Source: Shinella zoogloeoides (GTDB lineage Bacteria; Pseudomonadota; Alphaproteobacteria; Rhizobiales; Rhizobiaceae). From it: a stretch of DNA of 64,000 bases. Shown piece by piece: positions 27,601 to 36,117 of the stretch. The notes under the pieces were generated by a model. That model had not been told where the DNA came from. It ran no database searches and worked only from the letters and a program-made list of their open reading frames with translations. The position numbers were made by a program, and so were the translations under genes. Position 1 is the stretch's first letter, and each line of letters begins with the position of its first letter. The stretch covers positions 943,501 through 1,007,500 of the forward strand of contig NZ_CP093528.1 of NCBI RefSeq assembly GCF_022682305.1, in the 5' to 3' direction.

Positions 27601-27980
27601 ATTCGATGGCCTCCATCGGCTGGCTCTACGACGCCGGCAACGGCGTGAAGCAGGACTATGCCCAGGCCCGCGACTGGTACGAGAAGGCGGCCAATGGCGG
27701 CAACACCTACGCCATGGGTAACCTCTCCCGCCTCTACGACCAGGGCCTCGGCACCCGCGCCAACGCCCGGGAGGCCGCCCGCTGGGCCGCCGCCAGCATC
27801 GAGGGCGGCGATCAGGCCAAGCTGCAGGAGCTCAAGGGCGCGCCGGCGAACTTCACGCCGCAGTTCCGCAAGGAGTTCCAGCAGCTTCTCAAGTCCCGCG
27901 GCTACTACGACGGCCCCATCGACGGCGACTTCGGCGCCTCGACGCAAAACGCGATCGACCGTCTCGCCTCCCGCACCTGA
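24642..27980 (+). CDS. Caspase-like (C14) protein with two Sel1/peptidoglycan-binding modules
   Basis: This 1112-residue exported protein starts with a Sec-type signal (to about residue 29). The caspase-like domain (about 30-260) keeps the catalytic dyad: His104 in YYSGHAMEMNG and Cys155 in ILDACRNNPF. A linker follows, then two homologous modules (about residues 393-745 and 765-1112). Each has about eight Sel1 repeats and ends with a PG_binding_1-like segment (ERGYYSGASDGEFGAATLAAID and SRGYYDGPIDGDFGASTQNAID). It may act in the periplasm near peptidoglycan. The neighbour is the divergent iolR, with no obvious link. The architecture (peptidase plus peptide-repeat scaffold) recalls rhizobial caspase-like proteins; the substrate is unknown. 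Confidence 0.88.
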   Translation: MFKRMQKRWAPVFFVSVAVVVFNAGAAEAKRVALLIGNQKYEETAQLNNPANDVELMRASFKEAGFDSVKTVFDLDRGAMVRALREFEDEAVDAEMAVVYYSGHAMEMNGINYLIPVDAALKSDRDVEDESVAIDRVQRSLEGAKKLKLFILDACRNNPFAQSMTRSIGTRAVARGLARVEPESADTLIAFASKAGTVALDGEGRNSPFATALSKYLTEPGLDVRIALGKVRDEVVEATNREQEPFVYGSLGGAQIFLNIKEVNINITNSGNTQEVSPNGQSEAAADWQNIRDLADEDLINAFIVKHGKDPVYKMLAEKKLASLKEATQNEGQDAASIAWEALKESTDAAALQRFIERYPDSRHRSDAEHLIAALEPKKGLSVDVASKETAASRDCFLLAGEPQSLPGFMGVNFLKIDAKRALTACAQAVNENPSDGMLVNLLGRAHDADRNYVEARRTYEKAIELGNMYALTNLAWFSIYGTDSPVDVAKGLSMFEKGAIAGNSYAQASLGWIYREGYGGTRQDYDEAVKWYQQSANQGYANAMATMGWFHREGLGVSQDYVQSLAWYRKAADAGDANAMSSLGWAYQNGLGTPQNYAEAKVWYEKAANIGDSYSMASLAWLYDVGNGVKQDYVEARYWYEKAANAGSAYAMGNLSRLYDQGLGTPADAKEAVRWAAASIESGDPNKLKELKDTPGNFTVAFRQEMQNLLRERGYYSGASDGEFGAATLAAIDKLATGRNDSASLSTTTTTTGQSAVVLSGSDAEQCYELAGEPNVRPGFVGKLFAQIDYGRAIPVCEAALAASPSDNSIRNMLGRAHDAARNYPKARENYQKAADEGNLYALTNLAWYSIYGTDGAADMAKGTRMFEQAANAGNAYAQASLAWLYREGYNGTRKDYGEAFKWYSKAAEQGYANAQASVGWLYREGLGTARDYNLSLDWYKKGAAGGDINAMSSVGYAYQSGLGVAVDYAEARKWYEMAAAQNDYYSMASIGWLYDAGNGVKQDYAQARDWYEKAANGGNTYAMGNLSRLYDQGLGTRANAREAARWAAASIEGGDQAKLQELKGAPANFTPQFRKEFQQLLKSRGYYDGPIDGDFGASTQNAIDRLASRT

Positions 27981-27997
27981 GTCGGGAACACGAAAGC

Positions 27998-28038
27998 GAA
28001 ACCGCCGGAAACGATCTCGTTTCCGGCGGTTTCATTTT
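27998..28038. terminator. Strong bidirectional terminator
   Basis: GAAACCGCCGGAAACGA pairs with TCGTTTCCGGCGGTTTC around a two-base loop, followed by ATTTT. It ends the caspase-like gene and lies between it and the converging deacylase gene. It also marks the last gene on this side that looks clearly core. Confidence 0.88.
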
Positions 28039-28063
28039 GCTCCGGGCGTGCGGCGCGGTCCTG

Positions 28064-29248
28064 CTATTCGGGGTAGGTTTCGACGCTGTCCGGCGTCGGA
28101 CTGTTGAAGAGGACCATGATCAGGGGATTGCCCGGCTCGGCCATTGCATCGGTGCGCAACCCCATGACCTCTCCGGCTATCTCGCATGTATACTCGGCGA
28201 CCACGTCACCGAAGCCGTTGCGCTGGATGGCGACCTTCTGTCCAGCCTCGACCTTGTCGTTGAGTTTGACCAGATACTCGACGATCCCGCCCTTCGTCGC
28301 CAGGACGGGAAACCCGCTGTTGCCGATGAAGACGGTGACGTCCTTGGCCGTGCGACCCATCGGGCCGGCAACGATGCCATAGTGCTTGAGGACGTTCATC
28401 GTGCCTTCCACGAACAACGGGATCATCCCGGTATCGAGCACGCGGGCCGCGCCGACCTCCGGCGTTATGGCAGGGATGCCCACGTCGATGAAGGCATTGT
28501 GCAGCACGGTCGGATAGGCCTGTTTCGGCATGTTGAAGATCTGGCCGACGGGATAGAGGTCCAGCATCGCCTTGACCTCGGGCCGGTCGACCTCGCCGAT
28601 GTTGAAGGCGGTGACCTCGACCCCGGTCGTGCCGGTGTGGAAATCGATTGCGGCGTCGGCATTCGGCCGTAGCAGCCGGTTGAACAGCAGACCGGCATGA
28701 CGGCTCGTCGCCGTCAGGCCGTTCTCGTTCCCGGGCCATTCCCGGTTCATGTCGATCAGGTCGATGCCTCTGCCCTGATTGGGCCATCGGCGCTGCATGC
28801 CTTCCAGGGCCGGGCGGGAAATGTCGGTGACCGCCATGACCGTACCCGACATCTCTGACGGATCGAGCTGATTCATCACGGTCAGGACCGTTTGGATGGA
28901 ACTCATCTCGTCGCCATGCACTCCGCTTGTCAGGACGACCCGTTTGCCCGGCTTCGCACCCCTGGCGACGATTACCGATACATTCCAGTGGTGCCCCGTG
29001 GGCGTTTCCACGCCCTGGAAATAGAGACGATGCGTCCTGCCCGGCTCCAGATCGTTCACGTCGAGCGCGCTGACGACTTTTTTCCCGTCGATGACGTCGC
29101 CGGTATAGACGGTTCCCGATCCCGGGCTTGCGGAGGCGGTCGCCTCCTCCTGCGCATTCGCGGCGCCGGCGCTGCCGAGAAGGGCCGCCGATGCGCCCAC
29201 GGTTGCAATGGATGCGATCATGAAGTCGCGGCGATCGAGACGGTCCAT
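28064..29248 (-). CDS. Tat-exported succinylglutamate desuccinylase/aspartoacylase family protein
   Basis: This 394-residue zinc-dependent deacylase-like protein carries a twin-arginine signal (DRRDFMIAS, then a hydrophobic stretch to ANAQ). The zinc site HGDEMSSIQ (His and Glu) and the later DFHTGTTGVE (third ligand region) fit the M14/AstE-AspA fold. It probably hydrolyses an N-acylated amino acid or amide in the periplasm. ATG 29248 is chosen because GGAGGAAACC precedes it; an ATG five codons upstream is less likely. It stands alone at the start of the accessory region. Confidence 0.82.
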   Translation of the reverse strand: MDRLDRRDFMIASIATVGASAALLGSAGAANAQEEATASASPGSGTVYTGDVIDGKKVVSALDVNDLEPGRTHRLYFQGVETPTGHHWNVSVIVARGAKPGKRVVLTSGVHGDEMSSIQTVLTVMNQLDPSEMSGTVMAVTDISRPALEGMQRRWPNQGRGIDLIDMNREWPGNENGLTATSRHAGLLFNRLLRPNADAAIDFHTGTTGVEVTAFNIGEVDRPEVKAMLDLYPVGQIFNMPKQAYPTVLHNAFIDVGIPAITPEVGAARVLDTGMIPLFVEGTMNVLKHYGIVAGPMGRTAKDVTVFIGNSGFPVLATKGGIVEYLVKLNDKVEAGQKVAIQRNGFGDVVAEYTCEIAGEVMGLRTDAMAEPGNPLIMVLFNSPTPDSVETYPE

Positions 29249-29263
29249 GGTTTCCTCCGACAT

Positions 29264-29844
29264 GATGGGCCTCTGTCACTATGAGGCGCGGGGCGTGCGA
29301 TGGTGGGCGCTTCGGTGTCGAGCACCGCGCATATTCGCCCGGCCTGTTTCCGAGACCTGGACATTGCCCAACTTTATAGACGCCATCAATGGGGCTGCCC
29401 TGAGGCAGGCCAGCCGACATGAGTTCGTGCGATAATTGGTGGAAACTGGCGGGCCGAAGACGATGAAACTGAGAACTACGTCTACGCTATAGCCCTCCAA
29501 AATGATTGATGAAAGCGGACCCGGCGCGAGAGCGCCGGGACTTTTGCGGGCGGCCCTCCGGCTCACTACGGCGCAATGGGGGAGCGCGTTCGCCTCCGGG
29601 CCGGTGCGGCTATCGCCGCGTAGTGCGACACCTCCTGTCAGGGGGGATACGGGAGAACGAGATGCGCGGCATACCGATCCTCCCCACCATCCTCATCCGA
29701 TGCCCTCTCGTTCTCTTGTTCGATAGATCGCTCACACGCCAGCAGCTTGAACAATGAAATGTAGGATGGCGTAGAGTGAAAGTGATTGTGAAGGCCCGCT
29801 GCTTGGATAGAGAGACGTGGCGGCATAGGGAGACCGAAAACAAG
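29264..29844. other. Gene-poor stretch with one hairpin
   Basis: About 580 bp between the divergent deacylase and TetR genes. It holds a GC-rich hairpin at 29520-29539 (CCCGGCGC/GCGCCGGG, GAGA loop, ACTTTTG after), which could be a terminator or remnant. No convincing protein frame was found. Promoters of both flanking genes must lie here. Confidence 0.35.
29520..29543 (+). terminator. Possible terminator hairpin in an intergenic stretch
   Basis: An eight-base-pair GC-rich stem with a GAGA tetraloop and CTTTT after it. No gene ends close upstream on the plus strand, so it may be a relic or end a non-coding transcript. Confidence 0.4.
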
Positions 29845-30495
29845 TTGGCAAAAACACGAACCCGAGGAAGGCCGACAACGGCTCTTGCAGGCGCGATTGC
29901 CGAACAGATCGTCGTTCAAGCCCTAAAGAGCTTCCGACGTGCCGGCTTCGAAGCGACGACGATCGATCATGTCGCCATCGCCTGCCGGGTTTCCAAGCAT
30001 ACGATCTATCGCCGGTTTCCGACCAAACGCGACCTCTTTGTGGCGGCCCTCGACTATGATCGACAGGGCTTCCTCGCCCGCTTGAACGGGCTGGAGATCG
30101 AGACCGAGAGCACTTTGGAGCGACTGCGGCGCACCTGTCTCGAACTGTTCGAACTCGTCGTCTCGCCCGGCAACACCGATCTTTATCGCGCCTGTATCGG
30201 CGCGGCGCCCAGGCATCCCGAGATCGGCGCTCATTTCCGGGAAAGCGAGCGGCGCATTCAGGATGTGATTGAGCCTCTGGTCCAGCAGGCCCAGGACGAG
30301 AAACTTCTGATCGAGGGCGACTCCCGCCGCCTCACTCGCCAGCTCTATTACGCAACGATCGGTGAGGTTTGGCTTCACGCTCTTTTGGGCAGCGAGCAGG
30401 CAGACGACGAGACGACACGCGAGACCATCTTCAACGACAATTGGGCAATGTTCATCGCCGCCTTCGGCAAGCCAGCCAACCGTCTGTCACCATAA
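29845..30495 (+). CDS. TetR/AcrR family transcriptional regulator
   Basis: This regulator of about 216 residues has an N-terminal helix-turn-helix: FEATTIDHVAIACRVSKHTIYRRFPTKRDLFVAAL. The C-terminal domain is of the AefR/TetR_C type (PRHPEIGAHFRESE). The proposed start is TTG 29845 (MAKTRTRGRPTT), which gives the usual TetR leader; a GTG at 29776 would add 23 residues. It lies 86 bp upstream of the PQQ dehydrogenase on the same strand and probably regulates it or its own region. The inducer is unknown. Confidence 0.82.
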   Translation: MAKTRTRGRPTTALAGAIAEQIVVQALKSFRRAGFEATTIDHVAIACRVSKHTIYRRFPTKRDLFVAALDYDRQGFLARLNGLEIETESTLERLRRTCLELFELVVSPGNTDLYRACIGAAPRHPEIGAHFRESERRIQDVIEPLVQQAQDEKLLIEGDSRRLTRQLYYATIGEVWLHALLGSEQADDETTRETIFNDNWAMFIAAFGKPANRLSP

Positions 30496-30580
30496 AAGCA
30501 CGGCACCGTGCTTTTTAATGGACTTCGCTTCCTCCCCGCATAAAATGGCGCGCAAATCGCGCCGTAGGGGAGGTTTTACG

Positions 30581-33034
30581 ATGTCGTCACCTGTTGCGCC
30601 CGCCGCGAATGCCGGCTGGCCACATATCGTCTTTGCCATCCTCATGGTGCCGATCGGGCTTTTTCTTCTCGTCGGGGGCGTATGGCTCATCGCGCTTGGT
30701 GGCTCCTGGTATTATCTCGCGACCGGACTTGCCTGCCTGGGTTCCGGCTATCTGCTCTATCGCGGCAGGATGCTGGGCATCTGGCTCTATACGGCCATGC
30801 TGCTGTGGACTCTTATGTGGTCCTTTCTTGAAGTCGGCCTCGATTTTTGGGGCGTGTTCCCGCGCATTGCGGGGCCTGCCGTGTTGGGGTTGTGGCTCGC
30901 GCTGCCGATGGTCTGGCGCCCGTTGTTGACCCGCGCCGCAGGCACGCGCGCGTTCGCGGTGGCGAAGCGGGGACGCTTTTCCCGACCGACACGGCTCGCG
31001 GTTCTAGGCAGCTTGGCGGTCGTGCTGGCCGGCGCAGGCGTGATGGTCAGCCGGACCTTGCTGGCGCCATCCGCTACGGATGTTCATGCGTCTGGTGCTG
31101 TCTCGACGGACAGGCCGGCGGGCCTGAACACGCCTGATGGCGCGGAGGTCGCGAATCCAGTGCCGGGCGCCGACGATTGGAGCGATTGGGGCCGAACAGC
31201 CAGCGGCGACCGTTTCATTCCATTTGAGCAGATCACGACGGCCAACGTTGCGAACCTCGAAATCGCATGGACCTATCGAACCGGGGGCGCGGGGCCGAAC
31301 CAGGCCACACCCTTGCAGATCAACGACACGCTCTATTTCTGCACCCGCGACAACATCGTCGTGGCGCTCGACGCCGAGACCGGCTCCGAACGCTGGCAAT
31401 ATAATCCGGTGCTGGGTCCGCTCGCGAATGGCGGCGGCTGCCGGGGCGTCTCCTTCCATCGTCAGGACACGACGCCCGCCGATGGACAATGCCAGTCACG
31501 GATCATCACGACGACACGCGACGCTCGCCTGATCGCCGTCGATGCTCGCGATGGTCGGCCCTGCGTCGGCTTCGGGGTGGATGGCGAGATCGACCTGCGG
31601 TCAGGGATGGGTGAGGACGTGTTGGGCTACCAACACAACACGTCGCCCGCTCTCGTGGTCGGCAACGTGGCCGTCGTCGGCTCGGCGATCCATGACGGTC
31701 AGTCGGTGGATGAGCCTTCTGGCGTGATTCGCGCCTACAACGCCGTCAGCGGGGCCTTTCTGTGGGCGTGGGACATGGGCCGCCCCGGCGTCAATACCGA
31801 GCCCGGTCCCGGCGAGACCTACACGCGCGGCACACCCAATGTCTGGAGCCTGATGAGCGCCGATCCCGACCTGGGGATGATCTATCTGCCGCTCGGCAAT
31901 GCCACGCCTGACTATTACGGCGGCCATCGCACACCAGAGATGGAGAAATACGCATCGTCCGTCGTCGCGCTACGGGTCGCGGACGGGTCCGTCGCCTGGT
32001 ATTTCCAGACGGTTCACCACGACATTTGGGACCTCGACGTAGCCTCTCAGCCGGTGCTGATCGATTTCCCCACCGAAAACGGGCCGGTGCCCGCCGTCCT
32101 CCAGGCGACCAAACGCGGTCAGTTCTTCGTGTTCAATCGCGCGACGGGCGAGCCGCTGATCGATGTCGAGGAACGGCCGGTGCCGCAGGGCGCGGTCGAA
32201 GGCGACTTCACCGCACCCACGCAGCCCTATCCGAGCGGCATGCCACACGTCGCTGGCGAACGGCTGCGCGAGGCCGACATGTGGGGCCTTACCCCGCTCG
32301 ACCAGTTGATGTGCCGCATCGTGTTCAAACAATCCCGATACGAAGGCGAATTCACACCGCCGTCCTTGCAAGGGTCCATCCTCTATCCGGGCTTCTTCGG
32401 CGGTTCGAATTGGGGAAGCGTCTCCATCGACACCAAACGCAACATCATGCTGGCATCGAGCCAACGCCTCGCCCAACTCGTCACTCTCTATCCGCGCGAC
32501 CATCCGATCGCTGCCGGAATCGAGGCGACGGGTCCGGATGGTCGCCCCCTGATCCACCAGGGGGAAGCATCGCCGCAACATGGCGTGCCCTACGTAGCGA
32601 CCAATGGGGGCTTCATGTCGCCGATCGGCGTTCCCTGCCAGCGACCGCCCTATGGCATGATGACGGCGATCGACCTCGACACGCGCACCGTGCTTTGGGA
32701 AAGGCCACTCGGCACCACCCGCAACAGTGGACCATTCGGCTTGGCCATCGGCCTGCCGCTGGAAATGGGCGTCCCCGTCAACGGTGGCTCGCTGGTGACG
32801 GCCAGCGGCCTCACTTTCCATGCCGGTTCGCAGGACGGCTACCTGCGCGCCTTCAATACCGAGACGGGCGACGAGGTATGGCGCTCGGCGTTGCCGGTCG
32901 GCTCTCAGGCGACGCCGATGAGCTACATCTCGCCGGAAAGCGGTGAGCAGTTCATCGTCGTCACAGCGGGCGGTGCGATGGGGATCGCGCAGACGGGTGA
33001 TTATGTCGTCGCTTACAGGCTGCGCCGCTCATGA
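30581..33034 (+). CDS. Membrane-bound PQQ-dependent dehydrogenase (glucose/quinate/shikimate family)
   Basis: This 817-residue quinoprotein has five hydrophobic segments in the first 150 residues that anchor it in the inner membrane and bind ubiquinone, followed by an eight-bladed PQQ beta-propeller facing the periplasm. Repeated tryptophan-docking elements are seen (DWSDWGRTASGDRFIPFEQI; NLEIAWTYRTG; YFQTVHHDIWDLD; LVTASGLTFHAGSQDGYLRAF). It oxidises glucose or a cyclitol acid such as quinate. The start at 30581 follows AGGGGAGG. Glucose versus quinate cannot be separated by eye. PQQ synthesis genes are not in the window. Confidence 0.9.
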   Translation: MSSPVAPAANAGWPHIVFAILMVPIGLFLLVGGVWLIALGGSWYYLATGLACLGSGYLLYRGRMLGIWLYTAMLLWTLMWSFLEVGLDFWGVFPRIAGPAVLGLWLALPMVWRPLLTRAAGTRAFAVAKRGRFSRPTRLAVLGSLAVVLAGAGVMVSRTLLAPSATDVHASGAVSTDRPAGLNTPDGAEVANPVPGADDWSDWGRTASGDRFIPFEQITTANVANLEIAWTYRTGGAGPNQATPLQINDTLYFCTRDNIVVALDAETGSERWQYNPVLGPLANGGGCRGVSFHRQDTTPADGQCQSRIITTTRDARLIAVDARDGRPCVGFGVDGEIDLRSGMGEDVLGYQHNTSPALVVGNVAVVGSAIHDGQSVDEPSGVIRAYNAVSGAFLWAWDMGRPGVNTEPGPGETYTRGTPNVWSLMSADPDLGMIYLPLGNATPDYYGGHRTPEMEKYASSVVALRVADGSVAWYFQTVHHDIWDLDVASQPVLIDFPTENGPVPAVLQATKRGQFFVFNRATGEPLIDVEERPVPQGAVEGDFTAPTQPYPSGMPHVAGERLREADMWGLTPLDQLMCRIVFKQSRYEGEFTPPSLQGSILYPGFFGGSNWGSVSIDTKRNIMLASSQRLAQLVTLYPRDHPIAAGIEATGPDGRPLIHQGEASPQHGVPYVATNGGFMSPIGVPCQRPPYGMMTAIDLDTRTVLWERPLGTTRNSGPFGLAIGLPLEMGVPVNGGSLVTASGLTFHAGSQDGYLRAFNTETGDEVWRSALPVGSQATPMSYISPESGEQFIVVTAGGAMGIAQTGDYVVAYRLRRS

Positions 33035-33106
33035 GACGTTCCGGGGAGCGGCAAGCGGTTCCCCGAGCAGTTCACACCACTCGAACAACCTATCGGGAGC
33101 TTTGCG

Positions 33107-33631
33107 ATGTCGGTGATACGGGAAATCGGCGAGATCATGCAGTTGGGCTACGTGCCGGCTGATTTCGATGCCACGCTCGAATTCTGGATAAAGACGATGG
33201 GAGCCGGCCCATTCTATGTGATGCAGGGACGACTCGCCGAGACATCCAGCCATCGCGGCAAGGACTCGAACCCGGACCTGACGATCGCGCTCGGCTATTG
33301 GGACGACATGCAGATCGAGATCGTGCGGCAGAATGACGACACCCCCAGCCTCTATCGGGAGTGGCGGGAGGCCGATGGCCAGGGCTTGCACCACATTTGC
33401 GTGCTGACCGACGACATGGACCGCGCCAGGACGATCATGACGGCGGCGGGAGCGGAGATCATCTTCGAAGGCTCTGCCATCGGCGCCGCATGGTTCTATG
33501 CCGACACTGGCGGCGGTCCCGGCACGATGGTCGAGGTTTCGCGTCAATCGCAACAGTCGGCCGCGTTGATGGCGATGATACGGGACGCGAGCCGTGCGTG
33601 GGACGGATCGGACCCTATCCGGTTCCTATAG
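33107..33631 (+). CDS. VOC superfamily (glyoxalase/dioxygenase fold) protein
   Basis: This 174-residue protein has two beta-alpha-beta-beta-beta units of the vicinal oxygen chelate fold. Possible metal ligands are His and Glu in QGLHHICVLTDDMDRA and the C-terminal GPGTMVEVSRQ. Similar proteins are annotated as lactoylglutathione lyase-like. The substrate is unknown. It follows the PQQ dehydrogenase by 72 bp on the same strand and may be in its operon. Confidence 0.8.
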   Translation: MSVIREIGEIMQLGYVPADFDATLEFWIKTMGAGPFYVMQGRLAETSSHRGKDSNPDLTIALGYWDDMQIEIVRQNDDTPSLYREWREADGQGLHHICVLTDDMDRARTIMTAAGAEIIFEGSAIGAAWFYADTGGGPGTMVEVSRQSQQSAALMAMIRDASRAWDGSDPIRFL

Positions 33632-33740
33632 AACCGGCTTCCCGGCCGTTTTGGCGTGTTTGGACCTGAGAGATCGGACTTCGATATCGGCCGCTCAGCA
33701 CCAGCTTCGTCGGGTATACCAACCCCAGCAAACGCGGGTC

Positions 33741-34463
33741 TCAATCGAAGGTCTGGATGGAAAGGGATTTGAGCACCTGTTCGTGCTGGTCCCGGCTGAG
33801 CGTGATGTCGGTGTAGGAGGAAAGATCGGTCAACTGGAAACCTTCGATCTGCGCCCTCGCGAGATTGGCCCCGTCCAGATTGGAGCGGAGAAACCGCGCA
33901 TTGTTGAGGTTGGAGGAAAAGAAGCTCGCATTCGCGCAGTTGCTTTCCGAGAAATCGCAGTCGCGCAGATCGCAGTGCTCGAATATGCAGTCGCGATAGT
34001 CGCCGGGACCGAACGCGCTGAACATCATGGCGCAATGAGAGAAGGTCACAGCTCCGATACGCCGCCTAGCGGGGCGATAGACTTCGGCCGAAAACTTAAT
34101 CCCGACAGCCTTGCATTCGACGAACCGCGCTCGAAACGCGGCTCCGCCGGCCATGGTGTTGTGGCTGAGATTGCACTTCTTGAATTCGACATCCGCCAGG
34201 TTCGCTTGCACCCATCGGCTGCCGCTGTCTTCCGCGTCGCCGCAAAAGGCGCAGTCGGTGAACACGGCATCCTGAAAGCTGCATCCACGGAAACTGCAAT
34301 TGACGAAACTCGAATTCGAGATGCGGGCGGCGTTGAAATTGCAATCGATGAACGAGCACTTACTGAAGTTCACCTCGTGAAGATGATACTCGGAAATATC
34401 GACGCCTTCGAACGTGACATCCTCTGTCGGCTCGGTTCGCCGTATCGCCTCTTCGAACTCCAT
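33741..34463 (-). CDS. Pentapeptide-repeat protein
   Basis: This 240-residue protein is mostly A(D/N)(L/F)xx-type pentapeptides: VNFSKCSFIDCNFNAARISNSSF, then CDLRDCDFSESNCANASFFSSNLNNARFLRSNLDGANLARAQ. They form a right-handed quadrilateral beta-helix. Members such as Qnr and MfpA mimic DNA and protect gyrase from quinolones, but many have other roles; no specific match is claimed. It starts two bases after the stop of the other pentapeptide gene, so the two are translationally coupled. Confidence 0.85.
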   Translation of the reverse strand: MEFEEAIRRTEPTEDVTFEGVDISEYHLHEVNFSKCSFIDCNFNAARISNSSFVNCSFRGCSFQDAVFTDCAFCGDAEDSGSRWVQANLADVEFKKCNLSHNTMAGGAAFRARFVECKAVGIKFSAEVYRPARRRIGAVTFSHCAMMFSAFGPGDYRDCIFEHCDLRDCDFSESNCANASFFSSNLNNARFLRSNLDGANLARAQIEGFQLTDLSSYTDITLSRDQHEQVLKSLSIQTFD

Positions 34464-34465
34464 GG

Positions 34466-35170
34466 TCAGTGAACCCGCAAGCCCATTTCGGCAAGGAGAG
34501 CCCCGGCCTGGTCGCGCGAGATCGTCGCTCCCTTGAACTTGCGAGCATCATCGAGCCGAATGCCGCCCAGGTCCGCGCCGCGCAAATCCGCGCCCTCGAA
34601 ACGGGCATCCACGAGATTGGCTTCCCTGAGACTTGAATCGAAAAAGATGGCCTCCCGGAAATCGCATTTGGCGAGGTCGGCCAAACTGAAATCCACCCGC
34701 TCGATCTCCACCTTGCGGAACGAAACACCCGGAAGGCGTGCCGCCGACAGAGTGGTTTCCTTGAAGACGACGGCGGTGGTGCGCGCTCTGGTGAAGTCGG
34801 CGCCAGTGAGTTTGCACCCGATGAAGTTCGCCTGGGTGACGGTCGCCCCTCCGAACTTGCCATTGTTGAAATCGCACTTCTCGATGGTCGCCTCAGCGAG
34901 CCTCGCCGCCGTGAAATCGACGAACGCTCCCCGGCAACTGACGAACTTGGCCTCTTCAAGCGTGGCGCTGGTGAAATTGGCGCGCTTCAGGATGCAATCC
35001 GCAAAGTGCCAACCCGTCATGTCGATGTTGGAAAGGTCGGCCTCTTCCAACTCGCAGTTCACGAGACGTATTGGTCGCCTCTCGGCAGCCAGGGCCGCGA
35101 TCTCGGCGCGGGAAGGCGCGCCGCCGTCAACCGTCTTGAGCGTCGCGTCGGGCGCTGAATGTGTCGTCAT
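34466..35170 (-). CDS. Pentapeptide-repeat protein, first gene of the pair
   Basis: This 234-residue protein has an N-terminal non-repeat cap (MTTHSAPDATLKTVDG) and then pentapeptides: CELEEADLSNIDMTGWHFADC, FTSATLEEAKFVSCRGAFVDF, NLVDARFEGADLRGADLGGIRL. A C-terminal tail ends LLAEMGLRVH. ATG 35170 is favoured since the longer frame to 35383 overlaps the divergent TetR gene. The promoter region (35171-35248) is AT-rich and shared with the broken tetR. The function is unknown; topoisomerase protection is possible but unproven. Confidence 0.83.
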   Translation of the reverse strand: MTTHSAPDATLKTVDGGAPSRAEIAALAAERRPIRLVNCELEEADLSNIDMTGWHFADCILKRANFTSATLEEAKFVSCRGAFVDFTAARLAEATIEKCDFNNGKFGGATVTQANFIGCKLTGADFTRARTTAVVFKETTLSAARLPGVSFRKVEIERVDFSLADLAKCDFREAIFFDSSLREANLVDARFEGADLRGADLGGIRLDDARKFKGATISRDQAGALLAEMGLRVH

Positions 35171-35248
35171 GAGAAAGACCCGCTGGAGATGTCGGTGAGG
35201 ATTCGATATGCTAATCAATACGAACATATTTATTGAAACGAGGCAAGC

Positions 35249-35786
35249 GTGAGCCGGGCCAAGACAATTGACGAGAACACGATCCTCGACGCGGCAGAGG
35301 CAGTCATTCGGGAAGACGGAGCGGCGGGCCTGACCATCGAGGCGGTGGCAAGGAAAGCCGGCGTATCGGTCGGTGGGCTGCAATTACTCGTTCCGCTCGA
35401 AAGACGCTCTCATCGCCGGCATGTTCGAACGATGGGGCCGTGAGTATGAAGCCGACCTGACTTCCCTCTATCCCAAACCTGTCAATGCCCTTGATGAAGC
35501 GCGCCGGGATATCGTGGTCGGCTTCAAGCAAAGCGTAACCGCGAAGAAGAAAGCGGCCAGCATCATTGCGGCGCTTCTGCGCTCACCTGAGCATTTGGCC
35601 CCCGTGAAAAGATGGTATCAAAGCCGCCTGAGCGGGATCGACATGGCTACGGAGGAAGGCAGGAAAGCACGTCTGGCTTTTCTGGCAGCCGAAGGCGCGT
35701 TCATGCTTCGGTTTATGGGGCTGCGCGAAATTCAGGACACGGAGTGGCAAGAAATAATGGATGACGTATTGGCGCTGCTGGAATAA
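35249..35786 (+). pseudogene. TetR family regulator gene disrupted by a frameshift
   Basis: The first part (GTG 35249) encodes a normal TetR helix-turn-helix up to AGVSVGGLQ. It then shifts out of frame and stops at 35443. The rest continues in another frame as YSFRSKDALIAGMFERWGREYE down to 35786. Removing one T in CAATTACTCG (about 35383-35392) restores GVSVGGLQYSFRSKDALI, the expected sequence. It faces the two pentapeptide-repeat genes across a 78-bp gap and was probably their repressor. If the mutation is real, those genes may be constitutive. A sequencing error is the alternative. Confidence 0.8.
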
Positions 35787-36117
35787 ATGCCGCAGCGACG
35801 AAGAAAACTTGCTTTCTGAGTTTTCCTGACTTCGAACCCAAAGTCGGTTTGAATCATCCCAGCATTCCATTCGGTTGTCATTCTGCCCGCCCGCTCTGCT
35901 TCGGCCGATTGGCTTGGGAGCGCTGCCCCCCGGCGCGGCGCAAGAGACCAAGCCGGTTTCCCCGGCCTTCCTCCACTTCGTTCCTCGCTCCGTGCAGGCT
36001 GGGTGATCCCCCTCCGGCCTGGTCTCTTGCTCCTTGCACCCCCCGGTCTCGGCGACGGCCAGAAGGTCAGGCGCGGCACACCGCTTCGCTGACCTTCAGA
36101 CCCAAAGGAATAGAGAC
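35787..36117. other. Intergenic region at the probable start of the conjugative module
   Basis: A 331-bp stretch without a credible protein frame. It is C-rich and contains an inverted pair AAGGTCAG/CTGACCTT (36063-36097) just before the methyltransferase gene, perhaps a leader hairpin or operator. The left edge of the mobile element may lie near here or further left; no att-like repeat could be proven. Confidence 0.3.

Noticed and set aside
24399..27947. An 1182-codon open frame antisense to the caspase-like gene
   Set aside because: It is a shadow of the plus-strand repeats; its composition (repeated GIGVA, RLLVP) reflects the Sel1 repeats read backwards.
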